The notes: generated by a model not told the origin, from the sequence alone. 64,000 nucleotides of DNA from Pseudomonas sp. BN411 (GCF_029871235.1 NZ_SSOM01000029.1:53815-117814); one strand, 5' to 3'; shown: positions 20,915-29,366, counted from the stretch's first letter. Made by a program: numbers and translations.

Positions 20915-21268
20915 CTAGCTGCCGCGATAGGTGGAATAGCTGTAGGGGGAGATCAGCAGCGGCACGTGGTAGTGATCTTGCTCGGCGGAGATGCCGAAGC
21001 GCAGCACAACCACATCGAGGAAAGCGGGTTCGGCGAGCTTCACGCCACGGGCGCGGTAGTAGTCGCCGGCGTGGAAGTGGATCTGATAGACGCCGCTCTG
21101 GTAGTCGGCACCCTGCAGCACGGGCGCATCGCAGCGGCCGTCGTCGTTGGTGATGGCGGTGGCGACCAACTCCATGCCCGCGCCTTCTACGCGATAGAGC
21201 TCGATCTTGATATCACGGCCAGGGCAGCCGTGGGCGGCATCCAGTACATGCGTGGTCAAACGTCCCAT
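20915..21268 (-). CDS. uraH: 5-hydroxyisourate hydrolase (transthyretin-like)
   Basis: A 117-residue enzyme that hydrolyses 5-hydroxyisourate, the product of urate oxidation, to OHCU. It has the family N-terminus (GRLTTHVLDAAHG, with the catalytic His) and ends in the diagnostic YRGS. The conserved HFHAGDYYRARG is in the middle. The ATG at 21268 gives the typical start; a GTG at 21319 lies directly behind AGGAGGT and could add 17 residues, so the start is not settled. It is divergent from puuE, with two GntR-type palindromes between them. Confidence 0.92.
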   Translation of the reverse strand: MGRLTTHVLDAAHGCPGRDIKIELYRVEGAGMELVATAITNDDGRCDAPVLQGADYQSGVYQIHFHAGDYYRARGVKLAEPAFLDVVVLRFGISAEQDHYHVPLLISPYSYSTYRGS

Positions 21269-21423
21269 TGCTCGCTGGGCGTCTACCGGGCCAATGCGTG
21301 GCCAAGGCAGGAACGCCACACCTCCTCTGCTTGTTCATATCGGTGTGTGGGTGGGGTCGAAGCCCCGGTATGGAACGCAGAATAACATGCGACCGAAGAA
21401 ATGTAAGACATAAACTCAAAAAA

Positions 21424-21433
21424 TTGTACACAA
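21424..21433. promoter_or_regulatory. GntR-type operator TTGTACACAA (site 3)
   Basis: Between uraH and puuE, about 156 bp upstream of the uraH ATG. Identical to site 1 in front of the GntR gene. Confidence 0.7.
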
Positions 21434-21606
21434 TCTAGACGCCATATCCCGTCGAGCCTTTGCGACGACTGGCTCCATCCGGATTTACGTGCACCGGCCA
21501 GCCCTCGGGCCTTCTGCCATGCAGACCTGACAAGATGGACAGGTTCGTTAAGCGAACGCGGAATGTCGAATCAGACAAAGATTTGATTTACAAAACTCAT
21601 GACAGT

Positions 21607-21616
21607 TTGTATACAA
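21607..21616. promoter_or_regulatory. GntR-type operator TTGTATACAA (site 4)
   Basis: A perfect palindrome 73 bp upstream of the puuE start. Identical to sites 2 and 8. Confidence 0.75.
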
Positions 21617-21689
21617 TCACCCCATCCCCGGTCGCGCACCACTTTCCAGGCTGTCGCTGATCGCCCAACAGACAAGAAGGAAGACTGCA

Positions 21690-22619
21690 GTGAGCGCCGA
21701 GTACCCACGCGACCTGATCGGTTACGGCAACAATCCTCCCCACCCGCACTGGCCGGGTGAGTCCCGCATCGCCCTGTCCTTTGTCCTCAATTACGAGGAA
21801 GGCGGCGAGCGCAATGTGCTCCATGGTGACAAGGAATCCGAAGCCTTCCTGTCCGAGATGGTGGCCGCCCAGCCGCTGCAGGGCGTGCGCAACATGAGCA
21901 TGGAATCCCTCTACGAGTACGGCAGCCGTGCTGGTGTCTGGCGCCTGCTGAACCTGTTCAAGCAGCACGACATCCCCCTGACTATCTTCGCCGTCGCCAT
22001 GGCCGCCCAGCGCCACCCGGACGCGATCCGCGCCATGGTCGAAGCCGGTCACGAGATCTGCAGCCACGGCTACCGCTGGATCGACTACCAGTACATGGAC
22101 GAGGCCCAGGAGCGCGAGCACATGCTCGAAGCCATCCGCATCCTCACCGAGCTGACCGGCGAGCGTCCGGTGGGCTGGTACACCGGCCGTACCGGCCCGA
22201 ACACCCGTCGCCTGGTGATGGAGGAAGGCGGCTTCCTCTACGACTCCGACACCTACGACGACGACCTGCCCTACTGGGACCCGGCCAGCACCGCTGAGAA
22301 GCCGCACCTGGTCATCCCCTACACCCTGGACACCAACGACATGCGCTTCACCCAGGTGCAGGGCTTCAACAAGGGCGACGACTTCTTCGAATACCTCAAG
22401 GACGCCTTCGACGTGCTCTACGCGGAAGGCAGCGCCGGCGCGCCGAAGATGCTGTCCATCGGCATGCACTGCCGCCTGCTGGGCCGTCCCGCTCGCCTCG
22501 CCTCCCTGGCGCGCTTCATCGAGTACGTAAAAGGCTTTGATCAAGTCTGGTTCGCCCGCCGCGCCGACATCGCCCGCCACTGGCACGCCACCCACCCGTT
22601 CAAAGAGCAAGCCAAATGA
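21690..22619 (+). CDS. puuE: Allantoinase PuuE (polysaccharide-deacetylase fold)
   Basis: A 309-residue enzyme that opens the allantoin ring to allantoate. It belongs to the metal-independent PuuE class with a deacetylase-like barrel, not the DAL/amidohydrolase class. Family motifs are RDLIGYGNNPPHPHWPGE near the N-terminus, ALSFVLNYEEGGE, and EICSHGYRWIDYQ. The start is a GTG with AAGAAGGAAG upstream. It overlaps uraD by 4 bp. Two GntR-type palindromes lie upstream. Confidence 0.95.
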   Translation: MSAEYPRDLIGYGNNPPHPHWPGESRIALSFVLNYEEGGERNVLHGDKESEAFLSEMVAAQPLQGVRNMSMESLYEYGSRAGVWRLLNLFKQHDIPLTIFAVAMAAQRHPDAIRAMVEAGHEICSHGYRWIDYQYMDEAQEREHMLEAIRILTELTGERPVGWYTGRTGPNTRRLVMEEGGFLYDSDTYDDDLPYWDPASTAEKPHLVIPYTLDTNDMRFTQVQGFNKGDDFFEYLKDAFDVLYAEGSAGAPKMLSIGMHCRLLGRPARLASLARFIEYVKGFDQVWFARRADIARHWHATHPFKEQAK

Positions 22620-23131
22620 GCCGCTTTCAGACCCTGACTCCGTCCACCCTGTCCCGCGAAGCCTTCGTCGAAGCGTTCGCCGACATCTACGAGCACTCGC
22701 CCTGGGTCGCCGAGAAGGCCTTCGACCTGGGCCAGGACGACCGCGTCGACGAGATCGATGGCCTGCACCAGCGCATGGCCGACCTGTTGCTCAGCGCCAG
22801 CCATGAAGCCCAGCTGGCACTGATCAACGCTCACCCGGACCTGGCCGGCAAGGCAGCCGTCCGTGGCGAGCTGACCGAATCCAGCACCAGCGAACAAGCC
22901 GGTGCTGGTATCCACGAATGCACGGCTGAAGAGTTCGCACGCTTCACCGAGCTGAACGACGCCTACAAGGCCAAGTTCGGGTTTCCTTTCATCATGGCGG
23001 TGAAAGGCAGCAACCGGCACCAGATCCTGGCGGCCTTCGAGGAGCGGATCCACAACTCCCCTGAAGCCGAGTTCTCCAGGGCGCTGGCCGAGATCAACAA
23101 GATCGCGCTGTTCCGTCTGCAGCAGATGTAA
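22616..23131 (+). CDS. uraD: OHCU decarboxylase UraD
   Basis: This 171-residue enzyme decarboxylates OHCU to S-allantoin. Recognisable features are TPSTLSREAFVEAFADIYEHSPWVA at the N-terminus (here broken into its family blocks), INAHPDLAGKAAVRGELT with the active-site His, and KFGFPFIMAVKG. It overlaps puuE by ATGA, so it is translationally coupled. In P. aeruginosa, as I recall, an allantoicase gene follows; here allA follows after 161 bp. Confidence 0.95.
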   Translation: MSRFQTLTPSTLSREAFVEAFADIYEHSPWVAEKAFDLGQDDRVDEIDGLHQRMADLLLSASHEAQLALINAHPDLAGKAAVRGELTESSTSEQAGAGIHECTAEEFARFTELNDAYKAKFGFPFIMAVKGSNRHQILAAFEERIHNSPEAEFSRALAEINKIALFRLQQM

Positions 23132-23184
23132 GCCGCAGTCGCACCGCCCCTATTCGAGACCGGGCAGGCTAAGGCCCGCCCATC

Positions 23185-23208
23185 GGCTCTCCACCTAATC
23201 GGAGAGCC
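23185..23208. repeat. Hairpin in uraD-allA spacer
   Basis: GGCTCTCC-ACCTAATC-GGAGAGCC has perfect 8-bp arms without a T-run. The spacer also has a C-rich stretch similar to 15950-15980. It is probably an mRNA hairpin or repeat remnant. Confidence 0.5.
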
Positions 23209-23292
23209 ACGGGGGAGGATGGAAATACTGCCCTCCCCACCGGCCCCTCCCCCTCGCGGGATGGGAACCAGCAACGAACAAGTAGAACAGCC

Positions 23293-23796
23293 ATGCGAAC
23301 CCTGAAGATCGAGCCCCTGACCAAAGAAGCCTTCGCCCCCTTCGGAGATGTGATCGAAACCGACGGCAGCGAGTACTTCATGATCAACAACGGCTCCACC
23401 CGCCGTTATCACAAGCTGGCCACGGTCGAGACCGCCCAGCCCGACGACAAGGCGATCATCAGCATCTTCAGCGCCGAATCCCTCGAGATGCCATTGCGCA
23501 TCCGCATGCTGGAACGACATCCGCAGGGCAGCCAGGCTTTCATTCCGCTGCTCGGCAACTCCTTTCTGGTCGTGGTCGCGCCAATTGGCGATGTACCTGT
23601 ACCGGGTTTGGTCCGTGCCTTCCTCTCCAATGGCAGGCAGGGCGTTAATTACCATCGCGGCGTCTGGCACCACCCGGTGCTGACGATCGAAAAGCGGGAT
23701 GACTTCCTGGTGGTTGATCGCAGTGGTTCTGGCAACAACTGCGACGAGCATTACTTCACTGAGGACGAGCAACTGCTCCTCGACCCCCACCACTAA
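23293..23796 (+). CDS. allA: Ureidoglycolate lyase AllA
   Basis: A 167-residue cupin-like enzyme that splits ureidoglycolate into glyoxylate and urea. Family markers include LTKEAFAPFGDVIETDG at the N-terminus, ERHPQGSQAFIPL, and NYHRGVWHHPVLT with the conserved histidines. It is 161 bp after uraD and 53 bp before puuD. Its substrate must come from an allantoate-degrading enzyme that is absent from this window. Confidence 0.95.
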   Translation: MRTLKIEPLTKEAFAPFGDVIETDGSEYFMINNGSTRRYHKLATVETAQPDDKAIISIFSAESLEMPLRIRMLERHPQGSQAFIPLLGNSFLVVVAPIGDVPVPGLVRAFLSNGRQGVNYHRGVWHHPVLTIEKRDDFLVVDRSGSGNNCDEHYFTEDEQLLLDPHH

Positions 23797-23849
23797 TAAG
23801 AGAAGCCCAACGATCGGCGTGCTGGTCAGCGGGAAAAGAGGTAAACACT

Positions 23850-25157
23850 GTGGAAGCACATCTGACCGAATGGCTGAACCTGAGCATTCGCTGGGTTCAC
23901 ATGATCACCGGTATCGCCTGGATCGGCGCATCCTTCTATTTCGTCTGGCTGGAGAACAACCTGAACCGCGCCAACCCGCGCGACGGTCTGTCGGGTGACC
24001 TCTGGGCCATCCACGGTGGTGGCATCTACCACCTGGAGAAATACAAGCTCGCTCCGCCGAAAATGCCGGACAACCTGCACTGGTTCAAATGGGAAGCCTA
24101 TTTCACCTGGTTGTCGGGCGTCGCCCTGCTGACCGTGGTGTTCTACATGAACCCGACCCTGTACCTGATCGCACCCGGCGTGGACATCGCTCCGGCTGCC
24201 GCCGTCGCCATCGGCATCGGCTCGCTGATCGCAGGCTGGTTCATCTATGACTTCCTCTGCGACTCGCCGCTGGGCAAGACCCCTGCCCTGCTCGGCCTCG
24301 TCCTGTTCGTGCTGGTGATCGGCGCTGCCTGGGGCTTCACCCATGTGTTCAGCGGCCGTGGTTCCTACATCCATGTCGGCGCCCTGATCGGCACCATCAT
24401 GGTCGGCAACGTGTTCCGCATCATCATGCCGGCCCAGCGCGCGCTGGTTAAAGCCATCGAAGAAAACCGCACCCCGGACCCGGTCCTGCCGGCCAAGGGC
24501 CTGCTGCGTTCGCGTCACAACAACTACTTCACCCTGCCGGTGCTGTTCATCATGATCAGCAACCACTTCCCGAGCACCTACGGCAGCCAGTACAACTGGC
24601 TGATCCTGGCCGGGATCGCGGTGATCGCGGTACTGGTGCGCCACTACTTCAACACCCGCCACGACAGCAACAAGTTCGCCTGGACCCTGCCGGCCGGCGC
24701 CCTGGGCATGATCTGCCTGGCGTTCGTCACCGCGCCGAACTACAAGGCCGCCGAACCGAGCGTTGCCGTGGAGCCCGCCCATCAGGAGCAAGCCGCTCCC
24801 GCCGCCAGCAGCGCAGCTGCTCCGGCCAGCGAGAGCAAGCCCCAGGCTGCCGCACCGGCTGAATCCGCCGCCCCGGCCCAGGCCAGCGCCACCGGTTCTG
24901 ACTTCGGCAAGGTCCACAGCGTGATCCAGGAGCGCTGCGCCGTCTGCCATTCCGCCAAGCCCACCAGCCCGATGTTCACCTCGGCTCCGGGCGGCGTAAT
25001 GTTCGACACCCCGCAGCAGATCCAGATGCTCGCACCGAAGATCCAGGCCCAGGCAGTCGCCAGCCAGATCATGCCGCTGGGCAACATCACCCAGATGACC
25101 CAGGAAGAGCGTGACCTGATTGGCCGCTGGATCGCCCAAGGCGCCAAGACCAACTAA
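23850..25157 (+). CDS. puuD: Urate oxidase PuuD: membrane protein with cytochrome c domain
   Basis: A 435-residue protein that oxidises urate to 5-hydroxyisourate. About eight membrane segments (about residues 10-300) start with IRWVHMITGIAWIGASFYFVW, which holds likely haem or quinone site histidines. An Ala/Pro/Glu-rich linker (about 305-345) leads to a C-terminal cytochrome c domain with CAVCH (Cys363, Cys366, His367) and a likely Met408 ligand in QIMPLGN. This class passes electrons to the respiratory chain instead of making peroxide. The start is GTG. A terminator follows at 25234. Confidence 0.95.
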   Translation: MEAHLTEWLNLSIRWVHMITGIAWIGASFYFVWLENNLNRANPRDGLSGDLWAIHGGGIYHLEKYKLAPPKMPDNLHWFKWEAYFTWLSGVALLTVVFYMNPTLYLIAPGVDIAPAAAVAIGIGSLIAGWFIYDFLCDSPLGKTPALLGLVLFVLVIGAAWGFTHVFSGRGSYIHVGALIGTIMVGNVFRIIMPAQRALVKAIEENRTPDPVLPAKGLLRSRHNNYFTLPVLFIMISNHFPSTYGSQYNWLILAGIAVIAVLVRHYFNTRHDSNKFAWTLPAGALGMICLAFVTAPNYKAAEPSVAVEPAHQEQAAPAASSAAAPASESKPQAAAPAESAAPAQASATGSDFGKVHSVIQERCAVCHSAKPTSPMFTSAPGGVMFDTPQQIQMLAPKIQAQAVASQIMPLGNITQMTQEERDLIGRWIAQGAKTN

Positions 25158-25199
25158 GCATCAAGGGGACCTGCAACATCGGCTCCCCCAATGACCACG

Positions 25200-25227
25200 G
25201 CAGGCGGTGACCCCAAGCACCGCCTGC
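25200..25227. repeat. Hairpin after puuD
   Basis: GCAGGCGGTG-ACCCCAAG-CACCGCCTGC has perfect 10-bp arms and is immediately followed by the terminator hairpin. Confidence 0.65.
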
Positions 25228-25233
25228 TTTAAA

Positions 25234-25259
25234 GCCTGCCCCCAGGCGGGCTTCTTTTT
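25234..25259 (+). terminator. Intrinsic terminator of puuD
   Basis: GCCTGCC-CCCA-GGCGGGC (one G-U pair) followed by TTCTTTTT. Confidence 0.85.
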
Positions 25260-25286
25260 CTTCTAGTAGTACCCGCAGTCCCCCGC

Positions 25287-25348
25287 CGGGTGCCACCCAC
25301 CCGGCCAGCAACATGAATACCCGGCAAGCCGCACCCACGAGGTGCGGC
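25287..25348 (+). other. Structured leader upstream of the urate/xanthine permease
   Basis: Between the puuD terminator and the permease start are a CCGGGT / ACCCGG hairpin and the perfect hairpin GCCGCACC-CACGA-GGTGCGGC (25328-25348). They end about 43 bp before the start codon. I cannot assign them to a known riboswitch class. Confidence 0.4.
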
Positions 25349-25391
25349 ATTGCCCAGCGACTTACAAGAACAAAAGCGCCCGAGGTGTTGC

Positions 25392-26738
25392 ATGACCACT
25401 CCGACAGAGCGAGAAATCGCCCTTTCGCCCGCTGACCAGCGCCTGCCCCTGATGCAATTGCTGCTTGTCGGTTTCCAGCATGTCCTGCTGATGTACGGTG
25501 GCGCCGTTGCCGTACCCCTGATCGTCGGCCAGGCCGCCGGTCTCTCCCGTGAAGAAATCGCCTTCCTGATCAACGCCGACCTGCTGGTCGCCGGTATCGC
25601 CACCATCATCCAGTCCATCGGCATCGGTCCGGTAGGCATCCGCATGCCGGTGATGATGGGCGCGAGCTTCGCCGCCGTAGGCAGCATGGTGGTGATGGCC
25701 GGGATGCCCGGCGTCGGTATCCAGGGGATTTTCGGCGCCACCATCGCCGCCGGTTTCTTCGGCCTGCTGCTCGCCCCCTTCATGTCGCGCATCGTGCGCT
25801 TCTTCCCGCCTCTGGTGACCGGTACCGTGATCACCTCCATCGGCCTCACCCTCTTCCCGGTTGCGGTCAACTGGGCCGGCGGCGGTAGCCAGGCCAGCCA
25901 CTTCGGTGCCCTGGAATACCTGTCCATCGCCGCCCTGGTACTGGGCACCATCCTGCTGGTGAACCGCTTCCTCAAGGGTTTCTGGGTGAACGTCTCGGTA
26001 CTGATCGGCATGGCCCTGGGTTACGCCCTGGCCGGCGCCTGCGGAATGGTCGACCTCAATGGACTGGACGAGACCCCCTGGTTCCAGGTGGTGGAGCCTC
26101 TTCACTTCGGCATGCCGAAGTTCGAGCTGGCCTCGGTGCTGTCGATGTGTCTGGTGGTGGTAATCATCTTCGTCGAGTCCACCGGCATGTTCCTTGCCCT
26201 GGGCAAGATCACCGGTCGCGAGGTCTGTCCCAACGCACTGCGCCGCGGCTTGATGTGCGACGCGGGCGCCTCCTTCCTGGCGGGTTTCTTCAACACCTTC
26301 ACCCATTCGTCCTTCGCCCAGAACATCGGGCTGGTACAGATGACTGGTGTCCGTAGCCGCTATGTGACGGTCGCCGCAGGTGGCTTCCTGATCGGCCTGA
26401 GCCTGCTGCCCAAAGCCGCCTTCCTGGTCGCTTCGATTCCGCCGGCAGTGCTCGGTGGCGCGGGTCTGGCGATGTTCGGCATGGTGGCCGCCACCGGCAT
26501 CAAGATCCTCCACGAAGCGGACATCAGCGACCGTCGCAACCAGTTGCTGGTCGCCGTCAGCATGGGAATGGGCATGGCGCCGGTGGTACGCCCCGAACTC
26601 TTCGCCCAGCTCCCCCACTGGATGGAGCCCATTACCCATAGCGGCATCGCCATGGCCACCGTCAGCGCCCTCACCCTGAACCTGCTGTTCAACATCCTGG
26701 GTGAGAAGGACCGCAGCCGGCACTGCGCCGCGCACTGA
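25392..26738 (+). CDS. NCS2-family urate/xanthine permease
   Basis: A 448-residue membrane protein of the nucleobase-cation-symport-2 group, with about 14 segments. The start QLLLVGFQHVLLMYGGAVAVP and the signature VESTGMFLALGK, followed by FNTFTHSSFAQNIGLVQMTG, are typical of the bacterial xanthine/uric acid transporters (Gln and Asn in the last block). An earlier in-frame ATG at 25350 would add 14 residues; the ATG at 25392 gives the normal start. It lies between puuD and a Tsx-type porin, so urate or xanthine uptake is likely. A terminator follows. Confidence 0.93.
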   Translation: MTTPTEREIALSPADQRLPLMQLLLVGFQHVLLMYGGAVAVPLIVGQAAGLSREEIAFLINADLLVAGIATIIQSIGIGPVGIRMPVMMGASFAAVGSMVVMAGMPGVGIQGIFGATIAAGFFGLLLAPFMSRIVRFFPPLVTGTVITSIGLTLFPVAVNWAGGGSQASHFGALEYLSIAALVLGTILLVNRFLKGFWVNVSVLIGMALGYALAGACGMVDLNGLDETPWFQVVEPLHFGMPKFELASVLSMCLVVVIIFVESTGMFLALGKITGREVCPNALRRGLMCDAGASFLAGFFNTFTHSSFAQNIGLVQMTGVRSRYVTVAAGGFLIGLSLLPKAAFLVASIPPAVLGGAGLAMFGMVAATGIKILHEADISDRRNQLLVAVSMGMGMAPVVRPELFAQLPHWMEPITHSGIAMATVSALTLNLLFNILGEKDRSRHCAAH

Positions 26739-26785
26739 ATTTGCTCCCATCCGGCCGTGCCCATGAGGCGCAACCGGAACTCCAT

Positions 26786-26811
26786 AGCCCGCCTACCCGG
26801 CGGGCTCTTTT
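26786..26811 (+). terminator. Intrinsic terminator after the permease
   Basis: AGCCCGCC, a short loop, GGCGGGCT, then CTTTT, 48 bp after the stop codon. Confidence 0.8.
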
Positions 26812-26907
26812 AACCCCCGAACCCCGGTAACGGCCGCACTCGCGTGCTGCCGTTCAGGGCAGGTCTTTGCCGCTTTCAGCTCAACAACAAAAAAAAGGAG
26901 TACCCGA

Positions 26908-27759
26908 ATGCGTCGTTACACCAGTCTGGCGCTTGGCGCCGCTTTGATTGCCACCACCCCGACCAGCTTTGCCGCTGAAAACGGCAAGTTCTTCGAGTGG
27001 ACGAGCAACAGCGTCGGCTTCCGTTACGGCCAGCAGTTCACCAACCCGAACAATCCGGACAAGTTTGCCAAGCGGATCTACAGCTTCACCCACGCCGACG
27101 GCTACCGGTACGGCAGCAACTTCTTCAACCTGGATGTGTTCCTCTCCGACAGCCGCGACCCGCGCAAGGGTACTGACCATGGCGGTAGCGAGGTCTACGC
27201 GGTCTACCGGCACCAGCTGTTCGCCTCACGGGTATTCGACCAGCCGCTGGGCACAGGCCTGATCAAGGACTACGCCTTTACCCTCGGCTTCGATGCCAAC
27301 CGCAACAACAACCTGGCCTCGGCCAAGAAGCGCGCCGTGGTTTTCGGCCCGACCCTCAAGTTCAACGGTGCCGCCGTGCTCGACCTGAGCCTGATGTACT
27401 ACCGCGAGAAGAACCACTCGGGTATCCCGAGCGCCAAGCACCCGGACCACACGTTCGATGCGACCTACATGGTCAACCTGACCTGGCTGAAGCCCTTCCA
27501 GCTGGGCGATCGCGACGCCAAGTTCCAGGGCTTCGTCAACTACGTGGGGGAAAAGGGCGAGGACTACTTCGACAAGGACACCGCGCCGGAAACCCTGATG
27601 CGAACTTCCTTGATGGTCGCCGCAATGCCCGGCGCCAAGCGCAAGCCGAACCTGTGGCTGGGTGTCGGCTACGAGTACTGGCACAACAAGTTCGGCGTCG
27701 ACGGCGGCCGTGGCAGCCGCACCTCGACACCGACGGTGAACCTGGAATTCACCTTCTGA
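26908..27759 (+). CDS. Outer-membrane channel, OmpK/Tsx family (copy 1)
   Basis: A 283-residue outer-membrane beta-barrel. A signal peptide (MRRYTSLALGAALIATTPTS, cleaved near FAA-EN) is followed by alternating aromatic strands, and the protein ends in Phe (LEFTF), the sorting signal of barrel proteins. The block FTHADGYRYGSNFFNLDVF matches the nucleoside-specific channel family. AAAGGAG precedes the ATG. It probably passes nucleosides or purine bases through the outer membrane for the nearby permeases. It converges on a second member of the same family at 28012-28821. Confidence 0.88.
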   Translation: MRRYTSLALGAALIATTPTSFAAENGKFFEWTSNSVGFRYGQQFTNPNNPDKFAKRIYSFTHADGYRYGSNFFNLDVFLSDSRDPRKGTDHGGSEVYAVYRHQLFASRVFDQPLGTGLIKDYAFTLGFDANRNNNLASAKKRAVVFGPTLKFNGAAVLDLSLMYYREKNHSGIPSAKHPDHTFDATYMVNLTWLKPFQLGDRDAKFQGFVNYVGEKGEDYFDKDTAPETLMRTSLMVAAMPGAKRKPNLWLGVGYEYWHNKFGVDGGRGSRTSTPTVNLEFTF

Positions 27760-27966
27760 ACCGAGTCCCGCCGAAAGGCGTTCAATCCCCTTTGCGACCC
27801 GGAGGGAGGCCAGTCGCCGTGAGGGCGAATTGATTCGCGAGTGGCCGTGCAGCGGCGCCCGGTCTGGTACACCGGGAAATCCGCAAGCCCGCATCAAGAA
27901 TGAATTCGCTCCCAAACCGCAGCGACCAGCTGGTGCCATGGATGGCTCTCCTCCCCTTTTAACCGA

Positions 27967-28002
27967 GGGGAAGGCGTGGTGCGCCTTCCCCCGGTCTTTT
28001 TT
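27967..28002 (+). terminator. Intrinsic terminator between the two Tsx-type genes
   Basis: GGGGAAGGCG-TGGTG-CGCCTTCCCC, then CGGTCTTTTTT. It serves the rightward copy. The preceding ~200 bp contain REP-like GCGAATT / AATTCGC segments and no gene. Confidence 0.85.
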
Positions 28003-28011
28003 CCCGATGGA

Positions 28012-28821
28012 TCAGAAGTGCACCTTGACCAGCAGGCTGGCGGTGTTCTGGTCGGTACCATCGAGGATCTCGTCACCCAGGAAGCTCTCGCTGTCGATAC
28101 CGTACTTGTCCTTCCAGTAGTCGTACTCGAAACCAACATAGAGCTGCTTCTCGCCCCAACCCATGGCCTTGCCCAGGTCGTACTTCACCTGCGGGTTGAA
28201 GTGCAGGTTGGCGTGGTAGGTGCCGCGATCGTTTTCGTCGTTGTCCACCACCCAGTCCATGAAACCATCGATCAGGATGTCGGAGTTGCCCACCGGAATG
28301 GTGTAGCTCCACACCGGAGTGATCTGCCACACGTCGTCGCCCGGACGGCTGCCGTCGGTCTGGCGGTTGTAGAAGTTGACCTGGAAGTAGTCGAAGCCGG
28401 GAACGGCCAGGTCGAAGCCCGGGCCAATCAGGTAGGACTCGACGTCGCCTTCACCGAACTCGTAGGTCATGGCCAGCAGCACGTCGGTCACCGGACCGAA
28501 CTGGATCTTCTGGTCGAAGATCTTGCCGAGGGACAGGCGCGGCTGGAATTCGCCGTAGTAGGTGTTGTCACCGACCTGCGCGTCCTTGTCACCGTTGTAG
28601 AAGATCTTGTCCAGGAAGAAGAAGTTATCGCCGTACTTCCAGCCATCCGCGTGCTCGAAGGTCACGGTTTGCTGGATCTCCGGATTGACCTTGAAGTTCT
28701 GGCCGTAGAGATAGGTCAGGCTGTTGTTCTGCCAGAACAGCAGGTCACCGGCGATGGCCTGGCCGCCTCCGAGCAATCCGGTCGTGAGGGCGAGGCAGTG
28801 CGGCAGATACTTGGCATTCAT
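28012..28821 (-). CDS. Outer-membrane channel, OmpK/Tsx family (copy 2)
   Basis: A 269-residue beta-barrel with a signal peptide (MNAKYLPHCLALTTGLLGGG, cleaved near AIA-GD) and a C-terminal Phe (LLVKVHF). FEHADGWKYGDNFFFLDKI aligns with the same block in copy 1, but overall similarity is modest. The start at 28821 has AAGGGAAA upstream; a 17-residue in-frame extension is unlikely. Upstream, beyond a small open frame, lie a GntR-type palindrome (29424) and a TGACC-type element (29353), so it probably belongs to the purine regulon. Confidence 0.9.
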   Translation of the reverse strand: MNAKYLPHCLALTTGLLGGGQAIAGDLLFWQNNSLTYLYGQNFKVNPEIQQTVTFEHADGWKYGDNFFFLDKIFYNGDKDAQVGDNTYYGEFQPRLSLGKIFDQKIQFGPVTDVLLAMTYEFGEGDVESYLIGPGFDLAVPGFDYFQVNFYNRQTDGSRPGDDVWQITPVWSYTIPVGNSDILIDGFMDWVVDNDENDRGTYHANLHFNPQVKYDLGKAMGWGEKQLYVGFEYDYWKDKYGIDSESFLGDEILDGTDQNTASLLVKVHF

Positions 28822-28946
28822 GGTTTTTCCCTTGTTGTAGTGGTAGTGGGCTTCAGTTTTTCCACCCCGCACCCGCCCGAGACCCGCCCTTGATCAGGGC
28901 AGGCTGCAGGCGGGTTCGGGATTGGAGGGAGTTACGCGCGCCAGCG

Positions 28947-29267
28947 TCAGCCGGTGAGGCCGAGGCTGCAGTGGCGGGCGATACCGGACGGGCTGTCTTC
29001 AGCGTTGCGCTGTTCGGCTGCATCCAGGGGGTTCTGCTGAACCTCGTTCACCGAGGCCAGGAAGACGAATTGTTCTGCACATGCATCGTTCAGCGGTTGG
29101 CCGGAACGTCCGGGCAGACCTGCTGCAGGCATCGTCACAGTGGCGGTACCGGACGTGCACATGGATAGGAACGAGTGAAAGGCGATGAGGCAGTGCCTCG
29201 GCCGTCGACGGCCTTGCCGGCCGTGGCGGAGTTCGGAGCGAGCCCCGAAGGTGTCGGATGAACTCAT
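28947..29267 (-). CDS. Hypothetical 106-residue protein upstream of Tsx-type porin
   Basis: This leftward frame starts at an ATG (29267) and ends 125 bp before the porin start. Its second half has host-like codons throughout, giving NEVQQNPLDAAEQRNAEDS and a tail of RHCSLGLTG. The first half is Arg/His-rich. No signal peptide, membrane segment or known domain is seen, and only a weak Shine-Dalgarno (GGCAGG). The two operator-like palindromes at 29353 and 29424 lie directly upstream, which would make it the first gene of the porin transcript. It could instead be an untranslated leader. Confidence 0.35.
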   Translation of the reverse strand: MSSSDTFGARSELRHGRQGRRRPRHCLIAFHSFLSMCTSGTATVTMPAAGLPGRSGQPLNDACAEQFVFLASVNEVQQNPLDAAEQRNAEDSPSGIARHCSLGLTG

Positions 29268-29352
29268 GGGTAAAGCCTGCCTATTGTTTTTGTCGGTCGT
29301 GGGCTTACAGGGTGGCGATGAACACCCCATGTAGTTACTCATCAGAAAAAGC

Positions 29353-29366
29353 TGATCTGGCGGTCA
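29353..29366. promoter_or_regulatory. TGATC-TGGC-GGTCA element
   Basis: A 9-of-10 match to the TGACC-N4-GGTCA palindrome (read on the minus strand, TGACC-GCCA-GATCA), upstream of the leftward small frame and porin. Confidence 0.4.

Larger units (their letters stand above)
21269..21689. other. Divergent regulatory region, uraH / puuE
   Basis: These 421 bp hold no supported gene other than the possible uraH N-terminal extension. GntR-type palindromes lie at 21424-21433 and 21607-21616, and GTTCG-TTAAG-CGAAC at 21543-21557. Confidence 0.65.

Noticed and set aside
20613..20918. Possible 101-residue or overlapping 73-residue protein
   Set aside because: Both frames read through an intrinsic terminator and into the uraH terminator; no ribosome-binding site. 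A short RNA is a better explanation.
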